64,000 nucleotides of DNA from Nakamurella lactea DSM 19367 (GCF_000426645.1 NZ_AUFT01000007.1:310001-374000), one strand, 5' to 3'. Counted from the first letter of the stretch, positions 25,386 to 33,631 are shown. Program-made: numbers and translations. The notes: generated from the letters alone by a model not told the origin.

Positions 25386-26857
25386 CGCCGCAGGATCTGC
25401 TGGTTCACCTGGGTGTCGAAGGCGGCGAGCGCGTCGTGCGCGGAGGTTCCGCTGAGCAGCGCAGGTGCCACGTTCTTCTGCAGCGCCGCCGCTACCTGGG
25501 CGAGCTGGGGGACCGGCGGGATCGGCAGCCCGCTGTTCGGCAGCTCGGCCTTGAACGCTTCGTAGAACGGATCGGACTTCCACGGTTCGGAATCCAGCCC
25601 GGCGGTGAGCGGCGGGAAGGTACTGGAGGCCGCGATCGCGTTCAGGTTGTCCGGCCGTTCGATGAACGCGACGAGAGCCTTGGCGGCGTCCGGGTTCTTG
25701 CCGGTTGCCGAGATCCCGATCTGCCAGCCGCCCGAGGTGCTGGCCGACTTGCCGCCGGTCTGCTGGGCGGGGATCGGCGTGGTGGCGAAATCCTTGCCGT
25801 ACTTGGCGTTCGGGTTGTCCTTCAGGATCGTCGGGCGTTCCCACGGACCGCCCACCATGAACGCCAGCTTGCCCTGGGCGAACAGCTGGTTCATGGTGTC
25901 CTCGGTCATGTTCGACTGCCCCGGCGGCAACGCCCCGGTCTTGACGATGTCCTGCAGCAGGGTGACCGCGGCGACGGTGCCGGCCGAATCGGCCGCCGTT
26001 GCCCGGGTGCCGTCGGCGTTCAGCAGCTCACCGTCGGCGGTCTTCAGGTACGGGCCGACCGTCTCGTAGGCCATGTCGTAGTCGCCCGAGTTGCGGAAGG
26101 CGTAGCCGTAGGCGCCGGTGACCTTGACCTTCGCCACATCGCTGAGCAGTTCGTCCCAGGTGGTCGGTGGCCCGGTGATGCCGGCCTTCGCCAGCAGATC
26201 GGGGTCGTAGTAGAGCGCGCGGGCGTCGGTGTCCATCGGCAGCGTGTACTGGGTACCGTTCACCTGGCCGGCGGTCACCAGCGCGGATATGAACGGTGTC
26301 GTGTCGACGCCGACATCCGTCAGCGGCGCAAGGAATTTCGCGGTGGCCCAGGCTTGAATGTTCGGATGGTTGACCCGGAACACGTCCGGTCCGTTGCCGG
26401 CCCGCAGCGCGGTGGTGAGCTTGGTGTCGTAGGAGTCGAAGGCGACCGCGTCCACCGTCACGGTGATCGACGGGTTGGCCGTGTGGAAGTCGGCCAGCAC
26501 CTTCTTCTCGGCGTCCAGTTGCGGGCCGCTCGACTCGGTCGCCCAGGTGAGGGTGGCCGGCGGACCGTGGTATCCGGAGCCGGCGGTCTCACCGCCGGAC
26601 GTCATCCCGGACGTTGTCCCGGAAGACGGACCGCCGGACGAAGCACCCGATGTGACAGTCGAGGACGCGACGGATGGCGTCAGACCCGTTGCGGCGGAGC
26701 CGGTACCCGAACCGGGCGGTCCCCCGGACGCGGCGGGGGAACTCCCGCCGCAGCCGCTGAGCAGCAGACCGGCGGCCGCGCCGACGGCGATCAGGCCAGT
26801 CCGGCGCTGCCGGGATGCACCGCTGCCGCGCCCGCGGGTGCCGACGAGTTCGTGCAT
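25382..26857 (-). CDS. Extracellular sugar-binding lipoprotein
   Basis: This 491-residue family-1 solute-binding protein starts with a lipoprotein signal: arginine-rich RGRGSGASRQRR, then a hydrophobic core ending LLLSGC. A Ser/Gly/Thr-rich tether of about 65 residues precedes the binding domain (ATLTWATESSGPQLDAEKKV, VFRVNHPNIQAWATA, FMVGGPWERPTIL). It delivers an oligosaccharide or glycoside to the permease pair encoded behind it. A 39-base gap separates it from the RraA-like gene. Confidence 0.93.
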   Translation of the reverse strand: MHELVGTRGRGSGASRQRRTGLIAVGAAAGLLLSGCGGSSPAASGGPPGSGTGSAATGLTPSVASSTVTSGASSGGPSSGTTSGMTSGGETAGSGYHGPPATLTWATESSGPQLDAEKKVLADFHTANPSITVTVDAVAFDSYDTKLTTALRAGNGPDVFRVNHPNIQAWATAKFLAPLTDVGVDTTPFISALVTAGQVNGTQYTLPMDTDARALYYDPDLLAKAGITGPPTTWDELLSDVAKVKVTGAYGYAFRNSGDYDMAYETVGPYLKTADGELLNADGTRATAADSAGTVAAVTLLQDIVKTGALPPGQSNMTEDTMNQLFAQGKLAFMVGGPWERPTILKDNPNAKYGKDFATTPIPAQQTGGKSASTSGGWQIGISATGKNPDAAKALVAFIERPDNLNAIAASSTFPPLTAGLDSEPWKSDPFYEAFKAELPNSGLPIPPVPQLAQVAAALQKNVAPALLSGTSAHDALAAFDTQVNQQILRR

Positions 26858-26896
26858 GACCGCTCCCTTCTGCGCAGCCGTCGACCGGTTCGACCG

Positions 26897-27595
26897 CTAC
26901 AGAATGCCGAACTCGGCGTACGCGTCGGTGCTGCTCATTCCGTTGCTGATGGCCTCGCGCACCCGGTCCTCGGTGGCTGCCTTGGCCAGCGCCCTGTCGA
27001 TCACCTCGGCCTCGATCTCGCTGGGCACCACCAGCACACCGTCCCGGTCGCCGAACACCAGATCGCCCGGCGCCACCTCGACGCCGCCGATCTCGACCGG
27101 GATCCGGTAGTCGAGGACCGCGGCCCGCACACCGGCGTCCTGGGCGTAGCCGCCGCGGCTGAAGACCGGCCAGCGCTGCGGCAGGATGCGCGAGGTGTCA
27201 CGGTGGTAGCCGTCGATCACGGCACCGGCCGCTCGCCGCTCGCGGGCGACCGCCGTCAGTAGTTCGCCCCAGGCGGAGCAGGCCAGCCGGCCCGACCTGG
27301 CCAGGTAGACGTCGCCGGCGGCCAGCTGGTCCAGCGCCTCGGTGAGCTTGCCGAACGGCTTGGACCGGGGTCCGAACACATCGGCGATCACTACCGGCAT
27401 GGCCCGGCCGATCACGGTCAGTTCCGGGTCCAACGGGCGGATCTCGGCGGGCAGGAACTGATGCCGCCGGCCCAGCTCATCGAGGATGTCGCCGACCGCG
27501 GCGGTGTGCAGCTTGGACCGGATGGTGTCGAACAGGGCGGAGTCGGCCAGGGCCGGGTCGATCCGGCCGGTGTCGATCCGGGCGGGCTCGGTCAC
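26897..27595 (-). CDS. RraA-like protein (HMG/CHA-aldolase family)
   Basis: This 232-residue protein carries the RraA-fold motifs GDILDELGRRHQFLP, GRAMPVVIADVFG, GAVIDGYHRDTSRI (the conserved G-x-x-x-D/RD region) and PGDLVFGDRDGVLVVP. Family members are class II pyruvate aldolases acting on 4-hydroxy-4-methyl-2-oxoglutarate or related 2-oxo acids; in sugar-acid loci they may be decarboxylases or aldolases of unknown specificity. A role in E. coli-style RNase E regulation is unlikely in this context. It overlaps the GntR stop as ATGA and comes before the ABC genes. Confidence 0.88.
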   Translation of the reverse strand: MTEPARIDTGRIDPALADSALFDTIRSKLHTAAVGDILDELGRRHQFLPAEIRPLDPELTVIGRAMPVVIADVFGPRSKPFGKLTEALDQLAAGDVYLARSGRLACSAWGELLTAVARERRAAGAVIDGYHRDTSRILPQRWPVFSRGGYAQDAGVRAAVLDYRIPVEIGGVEVAPGDLVFGDRDGVLVVPSEIEAEVIDRALAKAATEDRVREAISNGMSSTDAYAEFGIL

Positions 27596-28311
27596 GAGCC
27601 GGATTTCCGCGTCGATCGGGCGGCTTTGCCGCCGGCGGCCGCCGCGTCGACCCGGTGCCAGACGACGGTGACGTGCTCACGGAACAGCGGCCCAGCGACG
27701 TCCGGATCGTTCCCGTGCAGGCTGTCGATCAGTGGTTGGTGCGTCTCGGCGATCTCGGACAGCGAGCCGAAATAGATCCGGTTCGACACCGTGGTGACCG
27801 CCCGGAGGCTGCCCTCGACCAGCGGCCACATCCGGGCCAACAGGTCGTTGCCGGTGGACTCCCAGACGGTGCGGTGGAAGTTGATGTCCTGCTCGATCAC
27901 CTGCCGCAGGTCGTCGGCCGCAGCGGCCGCCCGCATCTCGGTGAGCACGCCCGCCAGCTTCTCGACGGCGGTGTCGTCGGCATAACTGCAGAACTCGCGG
28001 GCGGCGTGATCCTCGAGTAGCGCCCGCAGTTGATAGGTCCGGCGGGCCGTCTTCTCGTCGATGGTGGCCACAAAGCTGCCGCGGCGCGGAAGTTGCAGCA
28101 CCATGCCGCCATGGGCCAGCCGCTTGAGCGCCTCGCGGACGGGTGCCTGACTGACCGACAGCTGCCGGGCGATCTCGGACTCGACCAGCCGCTGGCCCGG
28201 CTCCAGCCGGCCGGCGGCGATCGCGTCGATGAGCACGTCGTAGATCTGGTCGGAGAGCAGCGTGCGGCTGAGCGTCTTCGTCGGCTGCAGTGCGGCCTGG
28301 TAATCGCTCAC
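27592..28311 (-). CDS. GntR-family regulator (FadR/FCD type)
   Basis: The 239-residue protein has a GntR winged helix (LLSDQIYDVLIDAIAAG, GQRLVESEIARQLSVSQAPV, REALKRL) and an all-helical FCD ligand domain with the metal-binding His residues in DINFHRTVWES and LFREHVTVVWHRVD. FCD regulators in such loci sense sugar acids or carboxylates. GTG at 28311 is chosen for its AGGAAGGA site eight bases upstream; the frame extends further without a start signal. It is the first gene of the minus operon and probably controls itself and the divergent SDR/uxuA pair. Confidence 0.9.
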   Translation of the reverse strand: MSDYQAALQPTKTLSRTLLSDQIYDVLIDAIAAGRLEPGQRLVESEIARQLSVSQAPVREALKRLAHGGMVLQLPRRGSFVATIDEKTARRTYQLRALLEDHAAREFCSYADDTAVEKLAGVLTEMRAAAAADDLRQVIEQDINFHRTVWESTGNDLLARMWPLVEGSLRAVTTVSNRIYFGSLSEIAETHQPLIDSLHGNDPDVAGPLFREHVTVVWHRVDAAAAGGKAARSTRKSGS

Positions 28312-28400
28312 AGCCGTCCTTCCTCGTGGCGGCCTGTGGTACGCCGACCGCTGGTCACGATTGTCGCCCGAATAGGTGGTTCCTCTTGACAATCTCCGCG

Positions 28401-28436
28401 ACAGTAGCGAGTCTATCGCTGATCGGCAATCGATAG
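28401..28436 (-). promoter_or_regulatory. Promoter and overlapping dyad for the GntR/RraA/ABC operon
   Basis: On the minus strand TTGCCG (28424-28429) and TACTGT (28401-28406) are spaced by exactly 17 bases. A dyad CTATCG-N12-CGATAG (28413-28436) covers the spacer and the -35 box, the place expected for an autorepressor site. Confidence 0.45.
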
Positions 28437-28952
28437 GCGATTAGTACGCCGTCCGGGGGGCGCACCCCACCCGGGCAACGTAGGTGGCCTGGGTACTGCG
28501 GACCGACGGCCGACGCAGTCGTGCCGTCGTTCTCGGCGGCGCCCGGTGCCCCGACATCTGAAGTGTGGATCGGCAGACCGGGGCGGGCCTGTCGATGGCA
28601 GAAACTTGGTGCTGAAAGCGATGGACCGCAATGCGGGCAGTGGGATCGGATGCGACCGGGCGGGTTCCGCCCTGGTCTACGCGCGCCGGGATGCGGTGAC
28701 GCGCCGGCTGTACACGCCGTGGCTGCCCGCGCAGCAGCCGAGCGCACGCGCGTGGGCCTCGGCGGATCCTGCCGGTTCCGGCGTCGGGCGCCCGACTCTG
28801 GCCGACAGGTGGTCCGAGCTGCGCCGATGCCTGCAGGACATGGACGCGGCGGCGGTCCCGACCAGTCGGACCAGCGGCCAGGGGTAACAGGCGGGATCGG
28901 GTGCCGGCAACCTCGGGGTGAGTAGTTGTCGGCGGTGGGGGAGGATCGGTCG
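28437..28952. other. Intergenic region between the GntR operon and the SDR gene, no recognisable gene
   Basis: This 516-base stretch has open frames on both strands, as expected at this GC content, but none gives a recognisable protein. One frame, 28621-28887 (88 residues, starting MDRNAGSGIGCDRAGSALVY), has coding-like third positions but no family match and no clear ribosome site; it is either a small orphan gene or a decayed one. A TTGACA box on plus at 28386-28391 might start transcription towards the SDR gene, but no good -10 box follows. Confidence 0.4.
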
Positions 28953-29807
28953 GTGCGGACTGAGACGAGCGCCGGCCGTTCGGCCGTGGTGATCGGCGGT
29001 GCCTCGGGCATCGGCGCGGCCACCGCCGACCTGCTGGCCGCGCGCGGCTGGCACGTCGTCTGCGCCGACATCGCCGATCCGCCGGACCAGAGCGACGCCG
29101 TTGGCCGCGGGCTGGACGGTCCCGGGCCGGACCGCCCCGAGCGGGACAATCGCGAAGTGGACGATCGCGCCGTCGGCGGCGCCGATGACGCGCCCGGATC
29201 GATGCGACACCGGTACGCCGACGCCACCCGATTGGCGGACCTGCGGCGGGTGGTGGCCGAGGCCGACGCCATCGCCCCGTTGAAGGCGTTGGTGTTCTCG
29301 GCCGGCGCCGAACGCCACGGCGACGTGCTGGCCGAGGACGGCACCATCTGGGACCAGATGATCGACGTGAACCTCACCGCCGCGTACCTGTCCGCCCGCG
29401 CCGGGATCCCGTTGCTGATCGCCAACGGCGGCGGGTCCGTCGTCGTGCTGTCGTCGGTACAGGGCATCGCCACCGAACCGGGCAACGCCGGCTACGCCGC
29501 GGCGAAGGCCGGTGCGATGGGATTGGTGCGGGCGATGGCGCTGGATCACGGCCGGCAGGGTGTGCGGGTCAACGCCGTCGCCCCGGGCACCGTCGACACA
29601 CCCCTGGTCCGCCGGAACGCGGCGGCCGTCCGGCCGGAGGACCCCGACGCGGTGCTGGCCGGCTGGGGAGAGTTGCACGCGCTGGGTCGGGTGGCCCGGT
29701 CCAGTGAGATCGCCGCGGTGGTCGCCTTTCTCGTCTCCGACGAGGCCTCCTTCGTCACCGGCGCTACCTGGACCGTCGACGGCGGCCTGCTGGCGTCCTA
29801 TGGCTGA
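28953..29807 (+). CDS. Short-chain dehydrogenase/reductase with a low-complexity insertion
   Basis: From the GTG at 28953 (GGGGAGGAT about eight bases upstream) the protein has 284 residues. SDR landmarks are present: GGASGIGAAT cofactor loop, catalytic Ser in VVVLSSVQGIA, YAAAKAGAMGLVRAMA (Tyr-x-x-x-Lys), and a C-terminal GATWTVDGGLL. Between beta strands 2 and 3 an Asp/Arg/Gly/Pro-rich stretch of about 40 residues (PGPDRPERDNREVDD) replaces a normally short loop. With mannonate dehydratase 30 bases downstream, a fructuronate-reductase role (D-fructuronate to D-mannonate) is plausible. Upstream TTG (28926) and GTG starts remain possible. Confidence 0.85.
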   Translation: MRTETSAGRSAVVIGGASGIGAATADLLAARGWHVVCADIADPPDQSDAVGRGLDGPGPDRPERDNREVDDRAVGGADDAPGSMRHRYADATRLADLRRVVAEADAIAPLKALVFSAGAERHGDVLAEDGTIWDQMIDVNLTAAYLSARAGIPLLIANGGGSVVVLSSVQGIATEPGNAGYAAAKAGAMGLVRAMALDHGRQGVRVNAVAPGTVDTPLVRRNAAAVRPEDPDAVLAGWGELHALGRVARSSEIAAVVAFLVSDEASFVTGATWTVDGGLLASYG

Positions 29808-29837
29808 CGAAGAACCACACCTGCGGAATGAGGATCG

Positions 29838-30866
29838 ATGAGGCTCAGCGAGTTGCTGCACAGTACTCCGGAACCGTTGTGGCACTTGGTGAAGCAGTGC
29901 GGTGTTGACCACGCCGTGATGATCCTGGACGGCGCCGAGCAGGAGTCCCGCTGGCTGCGGGCGGCCGATCGGCCGGCACCGGAGGTCGTCGACGGCGACG
30001 ACGTGCCCTGGTCCGAGTCGCGCCTTCGCACGTTGCAGCAGCAGGTCGCCGGCTACGGGATGAGCATCGCCGCGATCGAGGACACTCCGCCGATGGACCG
30101 GATCCGGCTCGGCCTACCCGGCCGCGACCAGGACATCGACGCCGTGCTGGTGCAGATCGCGGCGATGGGCCGGCTGGGCATCCCGGTGCTCTGCTACAAC
30201 TGGATGGCGATCACCAGCTGGGCCCGCACCGACGTCGGGGTCCCGCTGCGTGGTGGGGCACTGTCGTCCGGGTTCTCCCAGCGGGCCGCCGACCGGTTGC
30301 CCGCGCTGGCCGAGCCCGGCGAGATCACCGGCGAGCAGCTCTGGGATGCCCTGCAGTACTTCCTGAATGCCGCCGTTCCGGCGGCGGAGCAGGCCGGCGT
30401 CCGGCTGTCCCTGCACCCGGACGACCCGCCGCTGCCGTCGATGCGCGGGGTGCCGCGGATCGTCAGCTCGATCGATGCCTACCGCCGGGTGCTGGCGTTG
30501 TACCCGTCGCCGAACAACGCGATCACCCTGTGTCAGGGCAACTTCGCGTTGATGACCGATGAGCTGCCGTCGGTGATCCGCGAGTTCGGCGGGCAGCACG
30601 CGGTGGCGTTCGTGCACTTCCGGGACGTCCGCGGCACCGCCGCCGACTTCATCGAGACGTTCCACGACGAGGGACAGAACGATCTGGAGGCGTGCATGCG
30701 GGCCTATGCCGAGGTCGGCTTCGACGGGCCGATGCGCCCCGACCACGTGCCGACGTTGTTCGGCGAGTCGAATGAGCGCCCCGGCTACGCCACGCTGGGC
30801 CGGCTGTATGCCCTCGGTTACCTCCGGGCGCTGCAGCAGGTCGCGTACGGCCGCGGCCAGGTCTGA
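29838..30866 (+). CDS. uxuA: Mannonate dehydratase
   Basis: This 342-residue protein has the UxuA pattern: IAAIEDTPPMDRIRLG, LCYNWMAITSWARTDV, LHPDDPPLPSMRGVPRI, NAITLCQGNFALM, VAFVHFRDVRGTAADFIETF and MRPDHVPTLFGE, with the His, Cys, His and Asp ligands of the catalytic metal. It dehydrates D-mannonate to 2-keto-3-deoxygluconate in hexuronate breakdown. It lies 30 bases after the SDR, so the pair would cover fructuronate to KDG. No KDG kinase or aldolase is in the window, although the RraA-like protein might act later. Confidence 0.93.
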   Translation: MRLSELLHSTPEPLWHLVKQCGVDHAVMILDGAEQESRWLRAADRPAPEVVDGDDVPWSESRLRTLQQQVAGYGMSIAAIEDTPPMDRIRLGLPGRDQDIDAVLVQIAAMGRLGIPVLCYNWMAITSWARTDVGVPLRGGALSSGFSQRAADRLPALAEPGEITGEQLWDALQYFLNAAVPAAEQAGVRLSLHPDDPPLPSMRGVPRIVSSIDAYRRVLALYPSPNNAITLCQGNFALMTDELPSVIREFGGQHAVAFVHFRDVRGTAADFIETFHDEGQNDLEACMRAYAEVGFDGPMRPDHVPTLFGESNERPGYATLGRLYALGYLRALQQVAYGRGQV

Positions 30867-30916
30867 CGCCCGCTGTCGAGCCCGCTCACCCTCCTGGAGG
30901 TAGCGGAAACCTGGCC

Positions 30917-30962
30917 AGGTAGCGGAATTCTCGCGGCGCGTCGGCGCAAGATTCCGCTACCT
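30917..30962. terminator. Strong hairpin between uxuA and the convergent amidohydrolase remnant
   Basis: AGGTAGCGGAAT and ATTCCGCTACCT form a perfect 12-base-pair stem around a 22-base loop. A direct copy of the left arm, AGGTAGCGGAA, lies at 30898-30908. No U-tract follows. It is placed where a bidirectional terminator would be expected, 50 bases after the uxuA stop. Confidence 0.5.
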
Positions 30963-30988
30963 CGCGGGTGGGTTGCTCTTGTTGCCGG

Positions 30989-31162
30989 CCCATTGGGGCC
31001 ATCGCGTACCTGAATGCCGAACTCGCGCAGCCGCTGCGCGACGGCCGCGGCCGTCCGGTATTCCTGGTGCGATAGCTCTGGATGGGCGTGCAGGTCCCGG
31101 TAGCACTCCTCCTGCCAGGATCGCACCGCGGCCAGGCCGGCGAGCTCGGTCGCGGCGGTCAT
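30989..31162 (-). pseudogene. Truncated M20-family amidohydrolase, N-terminal remnant
   Basis: The ATG at 31162 overlaps the methyltransferase stop as ATGA and opens MTAATELAGLAAVRSWQEE, then RDLHAHPELSHQEYRTA, then AVAQRLREFGIQV. This is the unmistakable N-terminus of an M20 aminoacylase/amidohydrolase. After about 58 residues similarity stops; the frame runs on as arginine-rich nonsense through the hairpin and into the antisense end of uxuA. The remaining roughly 330 residues, including all metal ligands, are missing. This looks like a deletion or rearrangement breakpoint rather than a functional small protein. Confidence 0.75.
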
Positions 31163-31875
31163 CGTTGCGCCAGACCCGCGATGCTGCCTCTTCGAAGGAC
31201 GGCGATGATCCGCGGATGCCCGTCGATCTCCGGCTGGTCGATGACCTCGACGTCGCGGAGGCCGACAACGCCGGCCAACCGACGGAGGGCTTCGACGGGA
31301 AATCCCCAGTAGACGAAGTCGTCGCGCGCGTACACGTCGGCGAGCGCCCGCAACAACGCGATCGGGTCCGTTACCCGGTGCAGGATACCGAAACACAGGA
31401 CTACGTCGAAGGACTCACCGAGCCGGCGCACGTCCAGCGCATCCATCCGGTGGTACTCGACCCGCGATTCGAGCAGCTCGGCGATCGCCCGAAACCCGGC
31501 AGCGGCCGGCAATGTCACGCCGAAACGAGCACCCACCCATTCGACGTACTGCTCGTTGTCGACAGCGACGACGCGGCGCGCGCCGCGGCCCTCCGCCAGG
31601 AAGCTGTAGAAGCCGTCGAACGTGCCGACGTCCAGCACGCTGCGTCCCGCGAAGCGGTCGGCACCCACGGCGGGGAGCCGGTAACCGTGGTCGCGGGCGA
31701 TGCCGGGCGTGTAGATCCCGGGGGCAAGGGCGAAAGTGTGAAACCAGAGCGGCACCGAGTGACGGACGCGTTCGGCGGCCGCGGCCGTCGCGCCGATGGC
31801 CAACTCGTCGGCGACCAGCCGCTCGGCGGCGGACGTCTCCGGAATCGGCTCGATCGCGGTGGGGTGACCCTCCAC
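31159..31875 (-). CDS. SAM-dependent methyltransferase (CmoB/DUF1698-like)
   Basis: This 238-residue class I methyltransferase has FAGRSVLDVGTFDGFYSF (SAM motif I), RVVAVDNEQY, DALDV, and VVLCFGILHRVTDPIALLRA, the pattern of tRNA wobble-uridine carboxymethyl/methyltransferase-like proteins. It is shorter than E. coli CmoB and probably acts on a small molecule or natural product. The GTG start is preceded by GGAGGTGG nine bases upstream. The truncated amidohydrolase is its only operon partner, so its original context has been lost. Confidence 0.8.
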   Translation of the reverse strand: MEGHPTAIEPIPETSAAERLVADELAIGATAAAAERVRHSVPLWFHTFALAPGIYTPGIARDHGYRLPAVGADRFAGRSVLDVGTFDGFYSFLAEGRGARRVVAVDNEQYVEWVGARFGVTLPAAAGFRAIAELLESRVEYHRMDALDVRRLGESFDVVLCFGILHRVTDPIALLRALADVYARDDFVYWGFPVEALRRLAGVVGLRDVEVIDQPEIDGHPRIIAVLRRGSIAGLAQR

Positions 31876-32070
31876 CCGAACCCACCTCCGTTCGGCGCCG
31901 TGCCGTAGCGCCCGGTGGGGCTCCCGAGCAGTCCCTCCGGGCGACGCGAACCTGCCTGCCGGCAGCTGCCGCGCGGGGTCGATGCCGCTGCAGTCGGTGA
32001 GCAGCAGGCGCTCTAGCGGTTACGGACGAGATTACCCCCGGCGAATGACGGACGGCCTAGTGTTGTGCGA

Positions 32071-32127
32071 ATGAGCCTGCGCGTTCGCCGATCCGGCCGC
32101 CGAGGAAGTTCATGGCGTTCGCCGTAG
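32071..32127 (+). CDS. Possible 18-residue arginine-rich leader ORF ahead of the ornithine cyclodeaminase-like gene
   Basis: MSLRVRRSGRRGSSWRSP contains seven arginines and stops 12 bases before the next gene's GTG. A -10-like TAGTGT at 32058-32063 would start the transcript at or next to its ATG, giving a leaderless ORF. It may be chance in GC-rich DNA, but an Arg-rich peptide ahead of an ornithine-family enzyme fits translational attenuation. The rest of the 31876-32070 gap shows nothing recognisable. Confidence 0.25.
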   Translation: MSLRVRRSGRRGSSWRSP

Positions 32128-32139
32128 AAAGGAATTGCC

Positions 32140-33093
32140 GTGATCATCCTTGGCCGGGCCGAGGTGCGGGAGCTACTGACCTCGTTGGACGTGATTGCGT
32201 TGCAGCGCGCGGCTTTTCTGGCCCTTGAACAACACCCTGAGCTGCTGGCGCCCAGAGTGCTGCTGGACGGCGGGGCCGGATCGATGGTGTTCAGTTATCT
32301 GGCCAAGGCGAGCACCGGCGGGCCGGTGGTGGCGAAGATCGGCTCGGTGCATCGACCCGTCGACGGCCGGAGCGTCGATGCGTACCTGATGGTGATGGAC
32401 CCGGTGACCGGTGACTGTCTGGCTCTGCTCGACGGTGAGGAGATCACCGCTGCCCGGACGCCGGCGGCGACCCTTGCGGCCGTCGAGGCCCTCGGACTGC
32501 GGCCCGCGGTGGTCGCGATTCTGGGTGCGGGTGTTCAGGGCAGCGGGCACGCCCGGTGGTTCGACGCCCGGTTCCCGGGTTGCGAGATCCGGCTCTGGTC
32601 GCCGAGTCCTGCGCGCGCCAGGAACGCGGTCGAGGCGCTGCGGGCCGACGGCGTACGCGCCAGCGCGCCGCAGAGCAGGCGGGCAACCCTGGAGGGTGCC
32701 GAGGTGATCGTGACTGCGACGACGTCCGGGGTCCCGGTGCTGGACGCCGGTGACGTCGCTGCCGGTGTGCTCATCGCCGGTGTCGGATCGTTCGCCCCGG
32801 ACCGGCGGGAGATCGGGTCGGACCTGTTGGGCCGGGCGCGGGCCGTGGTGGTGGACGACATCGCCACCGCGGCACGGCAATCGGGCCCGTTGGTGGCGGA
32901 CGGAGGGAAGCTGACGGCGGGCCGGACCTTCTCGCTGGGCGCTGTACTGGCCGGCGCCGAGCTGCCTGCACCCGACGCCGACCGCGATCTGACGCTGTTC
33001 CTCAGCGTCGGACTCGGCATCCAGGACGCGGCGATCGCGGTACCCCTGGTCGAGCTCGCGGTCCGCTCGGGTGCGCATCAGATCGACCTGTAA
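32140..33093 (+). CDS. Ornithine cyclodeaminase / mu-crystallin family protein
   Basis: The 317-residue protein has the family's NAD-binding domain (AILGAGVQGSGHARWF near residue 130), the conserved substrate-side GEEITAARTPAATLAAVEAL, and the C-terminal FLSVGLGIQDAAIAVPLVE. Members cyclise ornithine to proline with NH3 release, or reduce imines and dehydrogenate alanine or N-substituted amino acids; exact activity cannot be assigned. The GTG start follows AGAAAGGAATTG. It is convergent with a GNAT gene only seven bases away. Confidence 0.9.
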   Translation: MIILGRAEVRELLTSLDVIALQRAAFLALEQHPELLAPRVLLDGGAGSMVFSYLAKASTGGPVVAKIGSVHRPVDGRSVDAYLMVMDPVTGDCLALLDGEEITAARTPAATLAAVEALGLRPAVVAILGAGVQGSGHARWFDARFPGCEIRLWSPSPARARNAVEALRADGVRASAPQSRRATLEGAEVIVTATTSGVPVLDAGDVAAGVLIAGVGSFAPDRREIGSDLLGRARAVVVDDIATAARQSGPLVADGGKLTAGRTFSLGAVLAGAELPAPDADRDLTLFLSVGLGIQDAAIAVPLVELAVRSGAHQIDL

Positions 33094-33100
33094 GGTCCGA

Positions 33101-33625
33101 TCACCCTCCCGGAAGCGTCACCCAGTAGCGCTCGCTCGTGCCGAGGGTGTTCTCCAGGGCGCCACCTGCGGCGACGATGGTGCGCCTGGAAATCGCGTTG
33201 CCGGCGTCGCAGACCAGCAGGGCCTTGCCGATCCCCAGCCGGCCCGCTTCCGCCAGACACAGCTGCAGGGCCGCGGTCGCGACCCCGTTCCCCCGTGCCG
33301 AAGGCCGGACGCCGTAACCGATGTGCCCGCCCTCGGCCAGCAGTGCATCGTTCAACTCGTGCCGCAGGTGAATGGAGCCGAGGACTTCGGTCGGTCGAAC
33401 GTCATCGACGATCCACCACACCGTCGCGGGCACGAACCCGTCCAGGGCCTCCGTCCGCTGCCGGATCTCACGCTGCAGCCAGCGTTCGAAGACCTCGTGT
33501 TGCGTCAGGTCTTCATCGTCGAACCCGAACGTCGAGAAGCCGTGCAATTCGCCGCCGTCGAACTCGGCCATCGCCTCGGTCCACGACTTCCAGCGGGCAC
33601 GATCGGGCAACGCCAGCGAAATCAC
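33101..33625 (-). CDS. GNAT-family N-acetyltransferase
   Basis: The 174-residue protein matches GNAT acetyltransferases with VLGSIHLRHELND, GHIGYGVRPSARGNGVATAAL (the acetyl-CoA loop R-x-x-G-x-G/A, residues about 101-119) and GIGKALLVCDAGNAISRRTI. The GTG at 33625 is chosen because the protein begins there in family register and a TATACT box lies six bases upstream, implying a leaderless message. The substrate is unknown. The frame remains open far upstream across the antisense of the GHL10 gene and is rejected. Confidence 0.85.
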   Translation of the reverse strand: MISLALPDRARWKSWTEAMAEFDGGELHGFSTFGFDDEDLTQHEVFERWLQREIRQRTEALDGFVPATVWWIVDDVRPTEVLGSIHLRHELNDALLAEGGHIGYGVRPSARGNGVATAALQLCLAEAGRLGIGKALLVCDAGNAISRRTIVAAGGALENTLGTSERYWVTLPGG

Positions 33626-33631
33626 CCGGCG

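Noticed and set aside
28355-29485. A 376-codon minus frame across the SDR gene and intergenic region
   Set aside because: It is antisense to a well-supported SDR, has a Ser/Arg/Pro-biased composition and no recognisable motif. Such frames are common at this GC content.
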